Below, piece after piece: positions 19,901-26,894 of a stretch of 64,000 nt of DNA (within the stretch, counting starts at the first letter, position 1; every line of letters starts with the position of its first letter). The translations under genes were made by a program, and so were the position numbers. The notes beneath the pieces were generated by a model that was given only the letters and a program-made list of their open reading frames with translations, did not search any database and was not told where the DNA came from. Origin of the DNA: an uncultured Atopobiaceae bacterium (GTDB lineage Bacteria; Actinomycetota; Coriobacteriia; Coriobacteriales; Atopobiaceae). The stretch is taken from positions 62,001-126,000 of the forward strand of contig CANQOF010000003.1 of the NCBI GenBank assembly GCA_947625405.1. Reading direction: 5' to 3'.

Positions 19901-21765
19901 TCACCATCGACAAGGCGCAAAGCTCACTGCAAACGCTCGAGCCCATCACGATCGACCTCTCGAAGATGACGGACGGAACGCAGACCTTCCCCGTCTCCTA
20001 CCGCGACCCCGCTGAGCTCACGCTTGATGCGAGCGGGGTGAGCGATTTTGCCACCGTGACGCTCGGGAAGACGGGCGAAGGCAACGCCTACGAGCTCAAG
20101 GTCACCCCGAAGAACCTGCCAGGAGCAGGCGCGATCACCATCACGGCCCCAGGGGATGAAAACCACTATGGCAACTCGATCACAGCCGCCTTCGCCGTCG
20201 TCCAAGACACGGCGGAGGAACCCGTGGTGGCAACGGATCTCTCCTACACGGGCGCGGCGCAGACGGGCGTGAAGACGGGCAAGGGTTATAAGCTCGAGAT
20301 CAACGCGGGTAGCGAGTCCGCGGGTGCGGAGCTCGACAGCCAAGGCAACGCGGTGGCCACGAACGCGGGCGCGTACAAGGTGACCGCGAAGCTCGATCGC
20401 GGTTTTGGCTGGCCCGACAAGTCGAGCGGGGACAAGCAGCTCTCCTTCACCATCAGCAAGGCGCCCTCGGCGATCACGCTCAGCCACATCTCTCTCTCGA
20501 ACAACACGCTCTCGCTGAAGACCACGAGCGCCGCGACGAACGTGAAAGTGGAGGCGCTTGGCAAGGTGTGGATCGACGCGACGCAAACCGATCTCCAAGA
20601 CGTGGTGAGCGCCGAGGTCGTGGAGGTCGACGGAGCGTTTGAGCTTCAGATCTCCGCGCCGAGCAAGACCGGTACGGCGAAGATCGTGCTCCTGAGCGAA
20701 GGCGACGACAATCACAGCGGCGCGACCGCGACGCTCACCGTGAGCGTCACCTCGCCGTCCACCGGTGGTGGCGGTGGTGGTGGCTCCGCGGGCGGCGGCG
20801 GGGGTGGCAGCGTGCCGACGCCGCCCACGCCTCCGGTGGAGGAGTCGACTGAGGCCGAGGAAGTCCAGCAAGAGGTGGCTTCCGGCAGCACGGTGGACGA
20901 GGTGAACAAGCAGGCGGGCGACGTGGCGACCGTCACGGCGACCAAGGAAACCGGCTCCACCGAGGAAGACAACGCGAACGTCACCTGGACGATCGCGATC
21001 GCCGACGCGGAAGCCCCCACGCAAGACGTGGCCAAGGGCCCCGTGGCGGGCATCGTGAACGCGCTCCAGAAGTCGAAGGCGCAGAAGGCCACGCTTGTCG
21101 GCAACAGCGCGATCTCCATCAACCTCGATTTCGCCTCGCAGCAGGCGATCGAGAGCTTCTGCCAGAAGTGCGTGGACGCGGCGCTCAAGGCCGCGCGGTC
21201 GATGGCGAACGAGGACGAGGAGGTGGCCGAGGATCTCGCCGGCACCTCCTTCAAGCTCGAGATCAGCTGCTCCGACGGCTCAAGCGCCATCCACACGTTC
21301 CGCTTCACGGCGCCCGGCGTGGTGCCCGCGGGAAGCGTCGCGGTCTATCGCCTCTACAACCAGTGGAGCTATGAGCACCTCTACACGACCAAGGAGGACG
21401 AGAAGAACGAGCTCGTCGGCATTGGTTGGACGTACGAGAACGTGGCGTGGTACGCGCCCGAAAGCGGGATCGGCGTCTACCGCCTCTACAACCCCTACAG
21501 CTACGACCACTACTACACGAAGAACAAGAGTGAAGCCGACGGGCTCGTGGATCTCGGCTGGCAGTGGGATAACAATGCCAACCCCATCTTCTACAGCGTG
21601 GCGAACGGGACGAATCCGGTCTACCAGCTCTTCAACCCCTACGAGATAAAGGGCACGCACTTCTGGACCCCGGACGTCAACGAATATCGCAACTGCCAAG
21701 ACCAAGGGTGGAAAGGCGAAAACGCCGTCTTCTTTGCGACGGCGATTCCGGAAACCGCGAAGTAA
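10927..21765 (+). CDS. Giant secreted beta-helix/Ig-like/subtilase (S8) surface protein
   Basis: A 3612-residue exported protein. A signal peptide (MNTKPTLAQKIFVAFMTA..., cut near AIA-DE, residue 32) is followed by a right-handed beta-helix-like region (about 95-700, with AAIGSG/SAIGAG turns). Next come many Ig-like YTG/DYxVxYxNN repeats (about 790-2110). A peptidase S8 domain at about 2190-2460 has Asp2206 (VIDTG), His2246 (GHGTHVAG), Asn2352 and Ser2419 (GTSMATP), and looks active. More Ig-like repeats, a Gly-rich linker (about 3277-3295), a domain with FCQKC shared with the next gene, and three RLYN/FNPY-type repeats (3470-3612) complete it. No LPXTG is present. No propeptide precedes the S8 domain; one is encoded by the gene upstream. 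GGGGAGAG is the ribosome binding site. Confidence 0.9.
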   Translation: MNTKPTLAQKIFVAFMTASMVLGMCPLQAIADELYGHEDAITLENDDVTIVDGEPILGATEDEVAELGEPSGDSAASDEAASVEDTAISTMSTLATQAKGPENISVDGTEGSDWVYDEASDTITIKRGGHYKISRPRTWSPNHTTLIINANSDVTIDLTNVDLDARTLTDEEAKRLLFIDGEDGKKKWNPSQAYAQAMEDEDLKAKVTAQGRAGIEISKDMKYPVTLNLESLADNKGTEQNIHIYGGNYRAGIEKNNAAQLTINLKGRVNVYAGLGNYDKRSGAAAIGSVDGKDVSNIKIVGNVDMKNPGNLNAGTTTEIIPQSNDFGAAIGSGSHANVTNLEITGPDYDYYDESQSAMFTNVKGTSCQGSAIGAGYMSTGKSSVTIKGGAVNAMTYGYQALGSAVGVSVHYLESEITKKPAYGQAYCDVKLEDGFLNPQSYMGPGIVCGDQGTYTQVDGIVHVDGGYMSDFFNFETRDNAIGLYAKKVDIGSGMSDEAIKQGRDWAGYVSADTSFGIVALESMTFHKGMMNVFGSNYTNKVKNAQGIYTKSLIVEGGDLYSNSGILLEKGGELKQTAGILTSIGARSTDLGGLLDPENHEEDTPQKAAIGVEPGGGATISITNGAKCETLGGFDAGSGTITIDGGNTYVRAITGQLVGAKNESINLDGFNASKININNGKVIGFVASTGNDVRPSSLEGDSDHFGVDVRKLERQSVVAEGETGEDVVVAEPRTARDDASAKTTSSKATTMAEDATAFAIQPTIATSGYVHAISASKSSSGPTSIVQDNDDLTQYKWVEIGPELTISPYSGKEVTVPLSQRTASFKATTSPSNALVVYTSSDPEVLSFENENVGTATLHHAGQVDVTASPAGNYLGKSQSIHVIITKAELTEGTIEIADWTFGEPGNTPKFTSKALDAEDYDITYDWAPKARADEEDAYQSWDEVKPTAAGTYVARAHVPASADFSASAISKDFEIKKAAGTITMPHGGTSFNVAKNQENRITVLVKGDGDLTATNYDSNVVSVALAAQGGHTNGQKNGTNVWVVTVTPKEGATATSAQMTLHLDACDNFTESTSKPITLNLVDNVQGVDKPAAITDAGKLMYDGTPKVGYNTKNAAGHVHISGDLEATEPGTYTTIFKLDPGYKWNQGGGTEDVEVKWTITPKSLDSCDYSVVKLIENRQEVPYRYSGEEITPKVVLSYTPAKASKVELVEGVDYEIEGYDNNVTPGTAYIKVKAVEGSAHYTGNARISFQIEQARFRLCPSPSSNELVYNGEAQVPDYIFYNEVSGKQLELGKDYRKVVTNPNTVEAKPRGENGRWELYRDNLYFEGMGYYTSDKVTVNYAIKPAEMKDLIIQGVKATKLVNGSATPKITVVNDDGITIPETDYTVTYADNHTTGTGSIIVKGSGKNVTGEKTVTFQIYDDSNAPQVIGKPAENAKGRALSYNGQEQCYVEPGTGYTLSGTWKATEPGEYVAWATPNAGYMWNEDGDTSPQRYTWSIERIDLSKAKLEGIQDKVPYVEPVLDSKGNTPGITQNVKVTYDGYTLSNEDYYVTYENNMGVGTATLTVRPTADYDVDGKFGKEERYNRHVRNTQSAKFEIVRGNASVSSSIYTSVQIKDGRLLKGELPISVKADGTITVTSDDASIATGVVIDPKDSQVASGKAQALTALNLSALDIGIGEDRTNKIVQITPKRRGTTTLHVLVGNDGVNYGEASQTIYVNVYETVGGQKLVDKPIGLNLPYTGGSQVGVAYDAEGVELVSDYSGVAPNTYTAIVKPKKGYVWSDTKGTEEKEVPWSIVAPTSHLLAAVDENGSLITTSLDEAIDLTQYNLAEVRKPKEYRFTYQAESELEVSCDTSGVVELSGQTLTKDPTDSFYHLSVTPKKVGSTLITVKAKSYESDDIQPMISFYATVFEGDVSSKSVTVPEATFSYTGSEHVGIPASESYTLEGPSVVKSVEDGESAVRNVGASVGVNAGTYYVKVTPNEGYTWAGSQGRETRTVAWTITPANLASATITDLDTFVADGETMFYQENLKVLYQGNEVNPAEYVVSYDGDQKSPSSDTVTQKVIVTAAENRNFTDSKEQAYTITDPDAASGAATQVMAVSGTQEMGAQSVAAASESGSATIMADDAMTNDSLLSEQYYLGPYVDNSGSFAGTGTSTTTGTTGTTTSEPHVKTASGANLFEAWKAVADKLENGQREKVTVAVIDTGCLMNHPDLVPNLESDLAKDTYHDNYPVGANYMEDSVGHGTHVAGIIAAVANNEEGVAGASYNCKVLPIRSFDDYGYTTSEDLYQAFEYIEKLINEGHTDIKVINMSLGGYDWETEPESNDQLLLKKIETLRNEHDVLTIAAGGNGDANGTPITAPCFPSDFPNVLSVTSLNRYGADSSWSDYNIYKDVSAPGEEIVSTYLTKDYASLSGTSMATPLVSGIAALLYSVEPGASATDIENAIVTSGHKIENRGRRTQAMNTRHLSGNTVDGTAVYGQPVLAVDAFEAWKALEAQYGEAQYFMGECTVGNIPVQLYTGSAIEPKPTVTNKDGTVVDPSQYEITYENNTKVGTATIVITGVKGQSGDTTHVYRGTIRKSFEIKYDLASKSAIAFVEAPTSGTSGATELQPKVTYEGKVLTPGRDYTIEYLESTEAGTPQVVVKGKGDYEGTLTSNYKAGAGGTVQVPTPAQNLVYNGQEQIGVPESPNYTITSNTGRDAKTYTAHLTLKGDATWSDNSKGAKDIQWTIAPATPKLSASPSTIALNLGGSRSREVTVSYGGTGTLSVETSSEDVASVSTVANGKFTVTAGTKTGSTTITVKATAGMNYTEASLPIQVFVEGAEVDPTSSLPNETIKLDYASQDLTAVLAGDGYVLSDPSDGARIEDGNLIVREVGDYTVKATPVDYANYGTGALASEALGADGAKTITVQVQPIKAERLTITPVTGQVYTGSALTPPLAVTFKKGMAQLEAGKDYKATYTKNVNAGTAEVALDFAGLSKAYDGTRTVKFTIDKAQSSLQTLEPITIDLSKMTDGTQTFPVSYRDPAELTLDASGVSDFATVTLGKTGEGNAYELKVTPKNLPGAGAITITAPGDENHYGNSITAAFAVVQDTAEEPVVATDLSYTGAAQTGVKTGKGYKLEINAGSESAGAELDSQGNAVATNAGAYKVTAKLDRGFGWPDKSSGDKQLSFTISKAPSAITLSHISLSNNTLSLKTTSAATNVKVEALGKVWIDATQTDLQDVVSAEVVEVDGAFELQISAPSKTGTAKIVLLSEGDDNHSGATATLTVSVTSPSTGGGGGGGSAGGGGGGSVPTPPTPPVEESTEAEEVQQEVASGSTVDEVNKQAGDVATVTATKETGSTEEDNANVTWTIAIADAEAPTQDVAKGPVAGIVNALQKSKAQKATLVGNSAISINLDFASQQAIESFCQKCVDAALKAARSMANEDEEVAEDLAGTSFKLEISCSDGSSAIHTFRFTAPGVVPAGSVAVYRLYNQWSYEHLYTTKEDEKNELVGIGWTYENVAWYAPESGIGVYRLYNPYSYDHYYTKNKSEADGLVDLGWQWDNNANPIFYSVANGTNPVYQLFNPYEIKGTHFWTPDVNEYRNCQDQGWKGENAVFFATAIPETAK

Positions 21766-21778
21766 ACGACCTACCGAG

Positions 21779-21816
21779 CGGCTCGGGAGCGGGGCTTGCG
21801 CCCTGCTCCCGGGCCG
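21779..21816 (+). terminator. Long hairpin after the giant subtilase gene
   Basis: A 17-bp stem with two wobble pairs and a TTGC loop starts 13 bp after the stop. There is no T run, so it may terminate weakly or protect the mRNA 3' end. The rest of the gap to the next start (21817-21945) is GC-rich and shows no gene. Confidence 0.6.
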
Positions 21817-21945
21817 CTCCCGGCGCGTTCGTGCCCCCTCGCGCGGCACTCGCGCCCCGTCCGCGCGCCTCGATCGCCCAACGAGCGCCGCGACCACTAA
21901 GCTCAGAAGCACCTCGCATACCCCTTGGGCGCTGAAAGGAATCCC

Positions 21946-24900
21946 ATGCTCCTTCGGGATGTGAAATCCTCGCGCACGCGGCGCCGCACGACGCTCCTCG
22001 CCGCCTGCGCCGCGGCCCTCGCCGCACTCGCGCTCGGCATCGCGTTCACGGCCGAGCCCGCCGATCTTTCGGCCTCGCTTCCGGATGCCGCGTATCCCCA
22101 GGCGGCGCTCCTCGACGAACAGGCCACTGCGCCTCCGTCTGATCCCGCGAATATCGCGAGCTCAGAGGCCTCGGACATGCCGGACACAAACCCCGATGCC
22201 CCGTACTACGACGCCGAGGGACACCTCATCGAAGACGAGCAAATCGTGGGCGACGTGATCGTGACGGCCGAGCCTGGCGAGGCGCTTCCCGAGGAGGGGA
22301 GCACGCTCGCGGGCGCCACGGTGGAAGACGTGCAGATCGTCGCGGACGCCGGCAGCGAGACCGTCGCCAAGCTCACCATCTCCGACGGCGAGGCCACGGA
22401 CGCCGCGATGGCCGAGCTCGAGGCCGCGGGCCTCGAAGCGCAGCCGAACTTCGTCTACCACCTGCTCGACGACGTCGAAGCGTCGCCCTCGTCCGAGCAA
22501 GCCGAAGCCGCGGACGTGGACGTGCGGTACAAAACGAATGACCCGTTGTTTGACGAAGCCTCGAACTCCTATCACCTCTATCCCTACGAAGCCAATGAAA
22601 GCGGCTACCGTGGCGCGAACCTGATCGGCGCGTGGGATGTGGCGCGCGCGGATGACGAGGTGCTCGTGGCCACCATCGACACGGGGTGCTATGTGGATCA
22701 CCCCGACCTCAAGGGCCGCATCGATCTCGAGCACATGACCGACGTCTACTACAACCCCACGAATCCGAAGCCAGGGACGATGTCTGACGTCCATGGCCAT
22801 GGCACGCACGTAGCGGGCATCATCGCGGCCACCGCAGACAACGGCATCGGTGCCGCGGGCACGAGCTACAACGCCAAGGTGCTTCCCATCAAGGTGTTTG
22901 ATAGTCGCGGAGGTGGCTCCACTTCCACCGACAAGATGGTGGCCGCCTATACCTACCTCGACACCTATCTCGAAGCGGGCGAGCTCGAGAATTTGCACGT
23001 GATCAACATGAGCCTCGGCGGATACGGCACGAAGTCGAAGGATGACGAGGCGCTCGAGAGGCAAATCATCCACTTCAAGGATGTCCACCGCATCCTCACT
23101 GTGTGCGCGGGCGGCAATGGCGACGACTACGGCAAGCCGCTCACGCAGGCTTCCTATCCGTCCGATTTCGACGCGTGCCTGTCGGTGACCGCGCTCTCGA
23201 AGTCCGGCAATGACATGTACTGGTCCGACTACAACCAGGCGAAGGACATCTCCGCGCCTGGCGAGAAGATCTACTCCACCTATAACGACGGGAGCTATGC
23301 GAATCTCTCGGGTACGTCGATGGCCTCCCCGCTCGTAGCGGGCATCACCTCGATACTCTTCGCCGAGGTAGACGGCATCACGCCTGACGAGGTCATCACC
23401 ATCGTGAAGGCCACCGCCAAGCAGATCCCCGTGGAGGGAAACCACGTAGTGCGCCAAGGGGAGACCGGGAGCGCGGGCGCGATCGACGCCGAGGCGGCCC
23501 TCAAGAAGGCGCTGGTAGATCATAAGATCGTTGAGGGCATGGACCATTTCATCTCCGCGGACGAGGTGAGCGTCGCCGGAAGCGATCGCGTGGAATACGA
23601 CGGAACGCACAAAGAGCCCGAGGTGACCGTCGTGCACGATGGCACGCAGCTCGTGCGAGACAAGGACTACACCGTCGAATACAAGAAAAACGTGAAGCCT
23701 GGGCAGGCAACCGTCACCGTGCGTGGTATCAAGGGCTACGGTGGCTACATCGACAAGCACTTCACGATCTGGATCGACGAGAACGACCGCATCCCCATTA
23801 CCCTGGATACCATCGCCGTCACCGGTATCCCCGAGAGCGTGGTGTACGCGTGTGCGTACTTCACGCCAGAGCCGACGATCCGACAGAGCGGCCAAGACCT
23901 CGTCCTCGGCGAGGACTACACGCTTTCCTACGAGAACAACAAGGACGCGAGCCACGAAAACGACGCGAAGGTCATCATCAAGGGGATTGGCGTCTACACC
24001 GGGGAGCGCGAAGAGCATTTCCGAATCGAGCAGGCGGATGGTTGGCTGAGCCTTGATTCCCAAGTGCACCACGAGACGATCAACCTCGTGGGCGCGGGAG
24101 ATGCCTACGAGGAGCACATCTTTTCATCGCCCGAGATGAAATACAAAGTTTCGACCAGTGCCCCTGGCGTGGCGACCGCTGAATGCGTCTCGCAGTACCA
24201 GAACCTTGCAAAGTTCTACTACAACTTCATCCGCATCACCCCGCATGGCGCGGGCGATGCGCAGCTTACCCTCGAGGTGGAGCCGTCAGGGAACTACAAG
24301 CCGGTGGATCCGATTGTGATCAAGGTGCACGTGCGCAACCCGAACACCGACCTCTCGAGCGCAACGATTGAGGACATTCCGCCTCAGCACTACACCGGAA
24401 GCATCATCAAGCCCACGCCCGCCGTGAGGATCGGTGACACGATTCTCCAGGAAGGGCGTGATTTCACCTACTCCTACTCGAATGCAGTCAGCGCGGGTAC
24501 GGGGTACGTGAGTGCGAACGGCATCGGCGACTACACCGGAAGGGCGGTGAAGAGCTTCACCATTCTTCCCGCCGATGCGCGTCTCACGGTAACCCCCGCA
24601 AAACTGGAACTCGGCAAGGGCGGCAGCGCCTCCGCGAGCATCTCCTATCAGGGCCAGGAGGGCATGATCCCCTTGATCAATGCCACGAATCTGAACCCCG
24701 AGGTTGCGACGATCGACTATACGACGGGCTACCCGCATCAGATCTCCGTGACGGCGAAGGAGGCCGGCACCGCCGTGGTGAAGCTTCATGCGTATGCCAC
24801 GTCGAACTTTGGCAGCGCCGATGCGACGCTTGTGGTGGTGGTTGAAGGCGGTGTGGTGGAGGTCGGATCCGTGGCCGTCGAACCGAGTGACGTCTCGCTC

Positions 24901-26664
24901 AAGGTGGGCCAGTCCACAAAGCTCGCGGCGATAATCACCCCTGCAAACGCGACTGACCAGCACGTCGAATGGAAGTCGAGCGAGGGTGGCGTGGCTACGG
25001 TGGATTCGACGGGCAAGGTGGAGGCGCTCTCCGCGGGTAGCACGCAGGTCACGGCGACCGTCGGCGGGAAGAGCGGTTCATGCACTGTGCGCGTCGAGGG
25101 GGATGCCGAGCCTGGGACGAAACCCGATGTGTCAAAGGCCGTCGTTTGGCTGAAGCCGCAGGAATTCACGTATACCGGCGCCCAATGCGCGCCCGTGCCC
25201 GAGGTAGTGCTGAATGGTGGGGTCCTCAAGAAGGGCATCGACTACACGCTCATCTATGGCCCGAATATCGACGCGGGCATCGGCACCGTCGAAATCTACG
25301 GCGTGGGGAACTATCGCGGCCAGAAGCTCGTGACCTTCACCATCAACAGGGCGCCCACCGAGCTCTCGACGAGCACTTCGTGGACGGGCGGTCTTGAGGT
25401 GGGCACCACTGGCACCATCACCGTCTCGGGCGCGAGCACGGCGCTTGCCGCGACGAGCGATCATCCCGCGTTTGCCACGGTGAAGGTCGAGGGCACGAAC
25501 ACCGTGCGCGTGACGCCCGTTGCCGCGGGCACCGCCACGATCACCATCACGTGCCCCGCGGCCGACGCGAACCACCTGAGCGGCTCCACCACCGTCGAGG
25601 TGACGGTCGTGGCGGCGAGCTCCGGCGGGAGCGGTGGAAGCGGCGGGAGTGGCGGAAGCACGACGCCGGGCGGAAGTGGCGGCTCAAGCGGCGGCTCTAG
25701 CGGGAGCGGGAGCACTACGCCCGCGCCACCGGTGAATCCGCCCGAGCAGGAGCCGACGGACGTCGAGGAGATCCAGCGCAACGTGGTGGCCAAAGACACC
25801 GTGGACGAGATCAACGAGGCCGCCGGCGAGGTGGCAACCGTCTCGGCGTCGGCGGGCTCGGAGGAGAACGCGGGCGACGTCGTGTGGACCGTGGCGATTT
25901 CCGACGCAGAGGCCCCGACCTCGGGTGTGGTGGAGGGCCCGGTGAAGGGCATCGTGAGCGCCCTCCAGAGCGCGAAAGCGAAGCGCGCCGTGCTCGTGGG
26001 CAACCGCGCGATCTCCCTCAACCTCGACTACGCCTCGCCGCAGGCGATCGAAAGCTTCTGCCAGAAGTGCGTGGATGCGGCGCTCAAGGCCGCGCGCACG
26101 CTCGACGCCACCGAGCCCACCGCGGCGGATCTCGCGAACACGAGCTTCCAGTTGGAGATCACCGGCGCTGACAACACCACCGCCATCCACACGCTCCGCT
26201 TCACGGCGCCCGGCGTGGTGCCCGCGGGAAGCGTCGCGGTCTATCGCCTCTACAACCCCTACACCTACGAGCACTTCTACGTGACGAGCGAAACCGAGAA
26301 GAGCGTCCTCTTGGGCGGGGGCTGGAACGACGAGAAGGTCGCGTGGTACGCGCCCGAAAGCGGGACGGGCGTCTATCGCCTCTTCAACCCGTACACCGAC
26401 GAGCACTACTACACGACGAACAAAGGCGAGGCCGATGGGCTCGTGGACCTTGGCTGGCGGTGGGACAACGACGCCAACCCCGTCTTCTACAGCCTCGAGA
26501 GCGGCGGCTACGGCATCTACCAGCTCTTCAACCCCTACGAAACGAAGAACACGCACTTCTGGACGGCGGGCGAGGAGGAATACCGCGTGTGCCAGCGCCA
26601 AGGCTGGAGCGGCGAGGACGTGAAGCTCCGCGCGACCGCCCTGCCCCCGGAGGCGGGGGCGTAG
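21946..26664 (+). CDS. Secreted subtilase (S8) with fused propeptide, Ig-like repeats and RLYN repeat domain
   Basis: A 1572-residue exported serine protease. The ATG at 21946 is chosen over an upstream TTG because GAAAGGA lies five bases before it. An Arg-rich signal sequence (to about residue 40) is followed by an I9-like propeptide (about 95-173, ending NFVYHLL). The S8 domain has Asp245 (IDTG), His285 (GHGTHVAG), Asn391 and Ser458 (GTSMASP). Ig-like YTG repeats follow, then a Big_2 domain (about 972-1048), a Gly/Ser linker (about 1225-1262), the FCQKC domain and three RLYN-type repeats at the C-terminus. The last 300 residues are close to those of the giant protein upstream, including a 60-nt identical run. 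Probably a cell-surface protease; no LPXTG. Confidence 0.92.
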   Translation: MLLRDVKSSRTRRRTTLLAACAAALAALALGIAFTAEPADLSASLPDAAYPQAALLDEQATAPPSDPANIASSEASDMPDTNPDAPYYDAEGHLIEDEQIVGDVIVTAEPGEALPEEGSTLAGATVEDVQIVADAGSETVAKLTISDGEATDAAMAELEAAGLEAQPNFVYHLLDDVEASPSSEQAEAADVDVRYKTNDPLFDEASNSYHLYPYEANESGYRGANLIGAWDVARADDEVLVATIDTGCYVDHPDLKGRIDLEHMTDVYYNPTNPKPGTMSDVHGHGTHVAGIIAATADNGIGAAGTSYNAKVLPIKVFDSRGGGSTSTDKMVAAYTYLDTYLEAGELENLHVINMSLGGYGTKSKDDEALERQIIHFKDVHRILTVCAGGNGDDYGKPLTQASYPSDFDACLSVTALSKSGNDMYWSDYNQAKDISAPGEKIYSTYNDGSYANLSGTSMASPLVAGITSILFAEVDGITPDEVITIVKATAKQIPVEGNHVVRQGETGSAGAIDAEAALKKALVDHKIVEGMDHFISADEVSVAGSDRVEYDGTHKEPEVTVVHDGTQLVRDKDYTVEYKKNVKPGQATVTVRGIKGYGGYIDKHFTIWIDENDRIPITLDTIAVTGIPESVVYACAYFTPEPTIRQSGQDLVLGEDYTLSYENNKDASHENDAKVIIKGIGVYTGEREEHFRIEQADGWLSLDSQVHHETINLVGAGDAYEEHIFSSPEMKYKVSTSAPGVATAECVSQYQNLAKFYYNFIRITPHGAGDAQLTLEVEPSGNYKPVDPIVIKVHVRNPNTDLSSATIEDIPPQHYTGSIIKPTPAVRIGDTILQEGRDFTYSYSNAVSAGTGYVSANGIGDYTGRAVKSFTILPADARLTVTPAKLELGKGGSASASISYQGQEGMIPLINATNLNPEVATIDYTTGYPHQISVTAKEAGTAVVKLHAYATSNFGSADATLVVVVEGGVVEVGSVAVEPSDVSLKVGQSTKLAAIITPANATDQHVEWKSSEGGVATVDSTGKVEALSAGSTQVTATVGGKSGSCTVRVEGDAEPGTKPDVSKAVVWLKPQEFTYTGAQCAPVPEVVLNGGVLKKGIDYTLIYGPNIDAGIGTVEIYGVGNYRGQKLVTFTINRAPTELSTSTSWTGGLEVGTTGTITVSGASTALAATSDHPAFATVKVEGTNTVRVTPVAAGTATITITCPAADANHLSGSTTVEVTVVAASSGGSGGSGGSGGSTTPGGSGGSSGGSSGSGSTTPAPPVNPPEQEPTDVEEIQRNVVAKDTVDEINEAAGEVATVSASAGSEENAGDVVWTVAISDAEAPTSGVVEGPVKGIVSALQSAKAKRAVLVGNRAISLNLDYASPQAIESFCQKCVDAALKAARTLDATEPTAADLANTSFQLEITGADNTTAIHTLRFTAPGVVPAGSVAVYRLYNPYTYEHFYVTSETEKSVLLGGGWNDEKVAWYAPESGTGVYRLFNPYTDEHYYTTNKGEADGLVDLGWRWDNDANPVFYSLESGGYGIYQLFNPYETKNTHFWTAGEEEYRVCQRQGWSGEDVKLRATALPPEAGA

Positions 26665-26737
26665 CGGGTCCGTTAGCACGAACGCGGGCTTTTACGCGTG
26701 GTGCTTCCGTGGTTAGTTCGTGAACCCCGGTTACTGG

Positions 26738-26767
26738 TTGCGGGATGCCGCTCGCGTTGCCTACACT
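26738..26767 (+). promoter_or_regulatory. Candidate promoter for the third surface-protein gene
   Basis: TTGCGG (26738-26743) and TACACT (26762-26767) are 18 bp apart, 127 bp before the GTG start. The 230-bp gap is otherwise empty of genes. Confidence 0.4.
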
Positions 26768-26894
26768 GCGCATATTCCAAAGAGCGTGTCGGGGCGAAAA
26801 GAGCCTCGGCACGCGAGTGCTCGCGGAGCTGGGCGGTTTTCCGCGGTGCTCGTCGCAAGACCCATATCCCAAACGCTCCAAGAGAGGAGCACCA

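Noticed and set aside
20755-20820. Gly-rich repeats in the surface proteins as a CRISPR or VNTR array
   Set aside because: The DNA repeats are short imperfect GGC/GGT codons of a linker in frame, without spacers.
21925-21945. TTG start seven codons upstream for the second subtilase
   Set aside because: No ribosome binding site before it, whereas ATG 21946 has GAAAGGA at five bases.
26745-26894. N-terminal 50-codon extension of the third surface protein
   Set aside because: The signal peptide and a good ribosome binding site are at GTG 26895; the extension would hide the signal.
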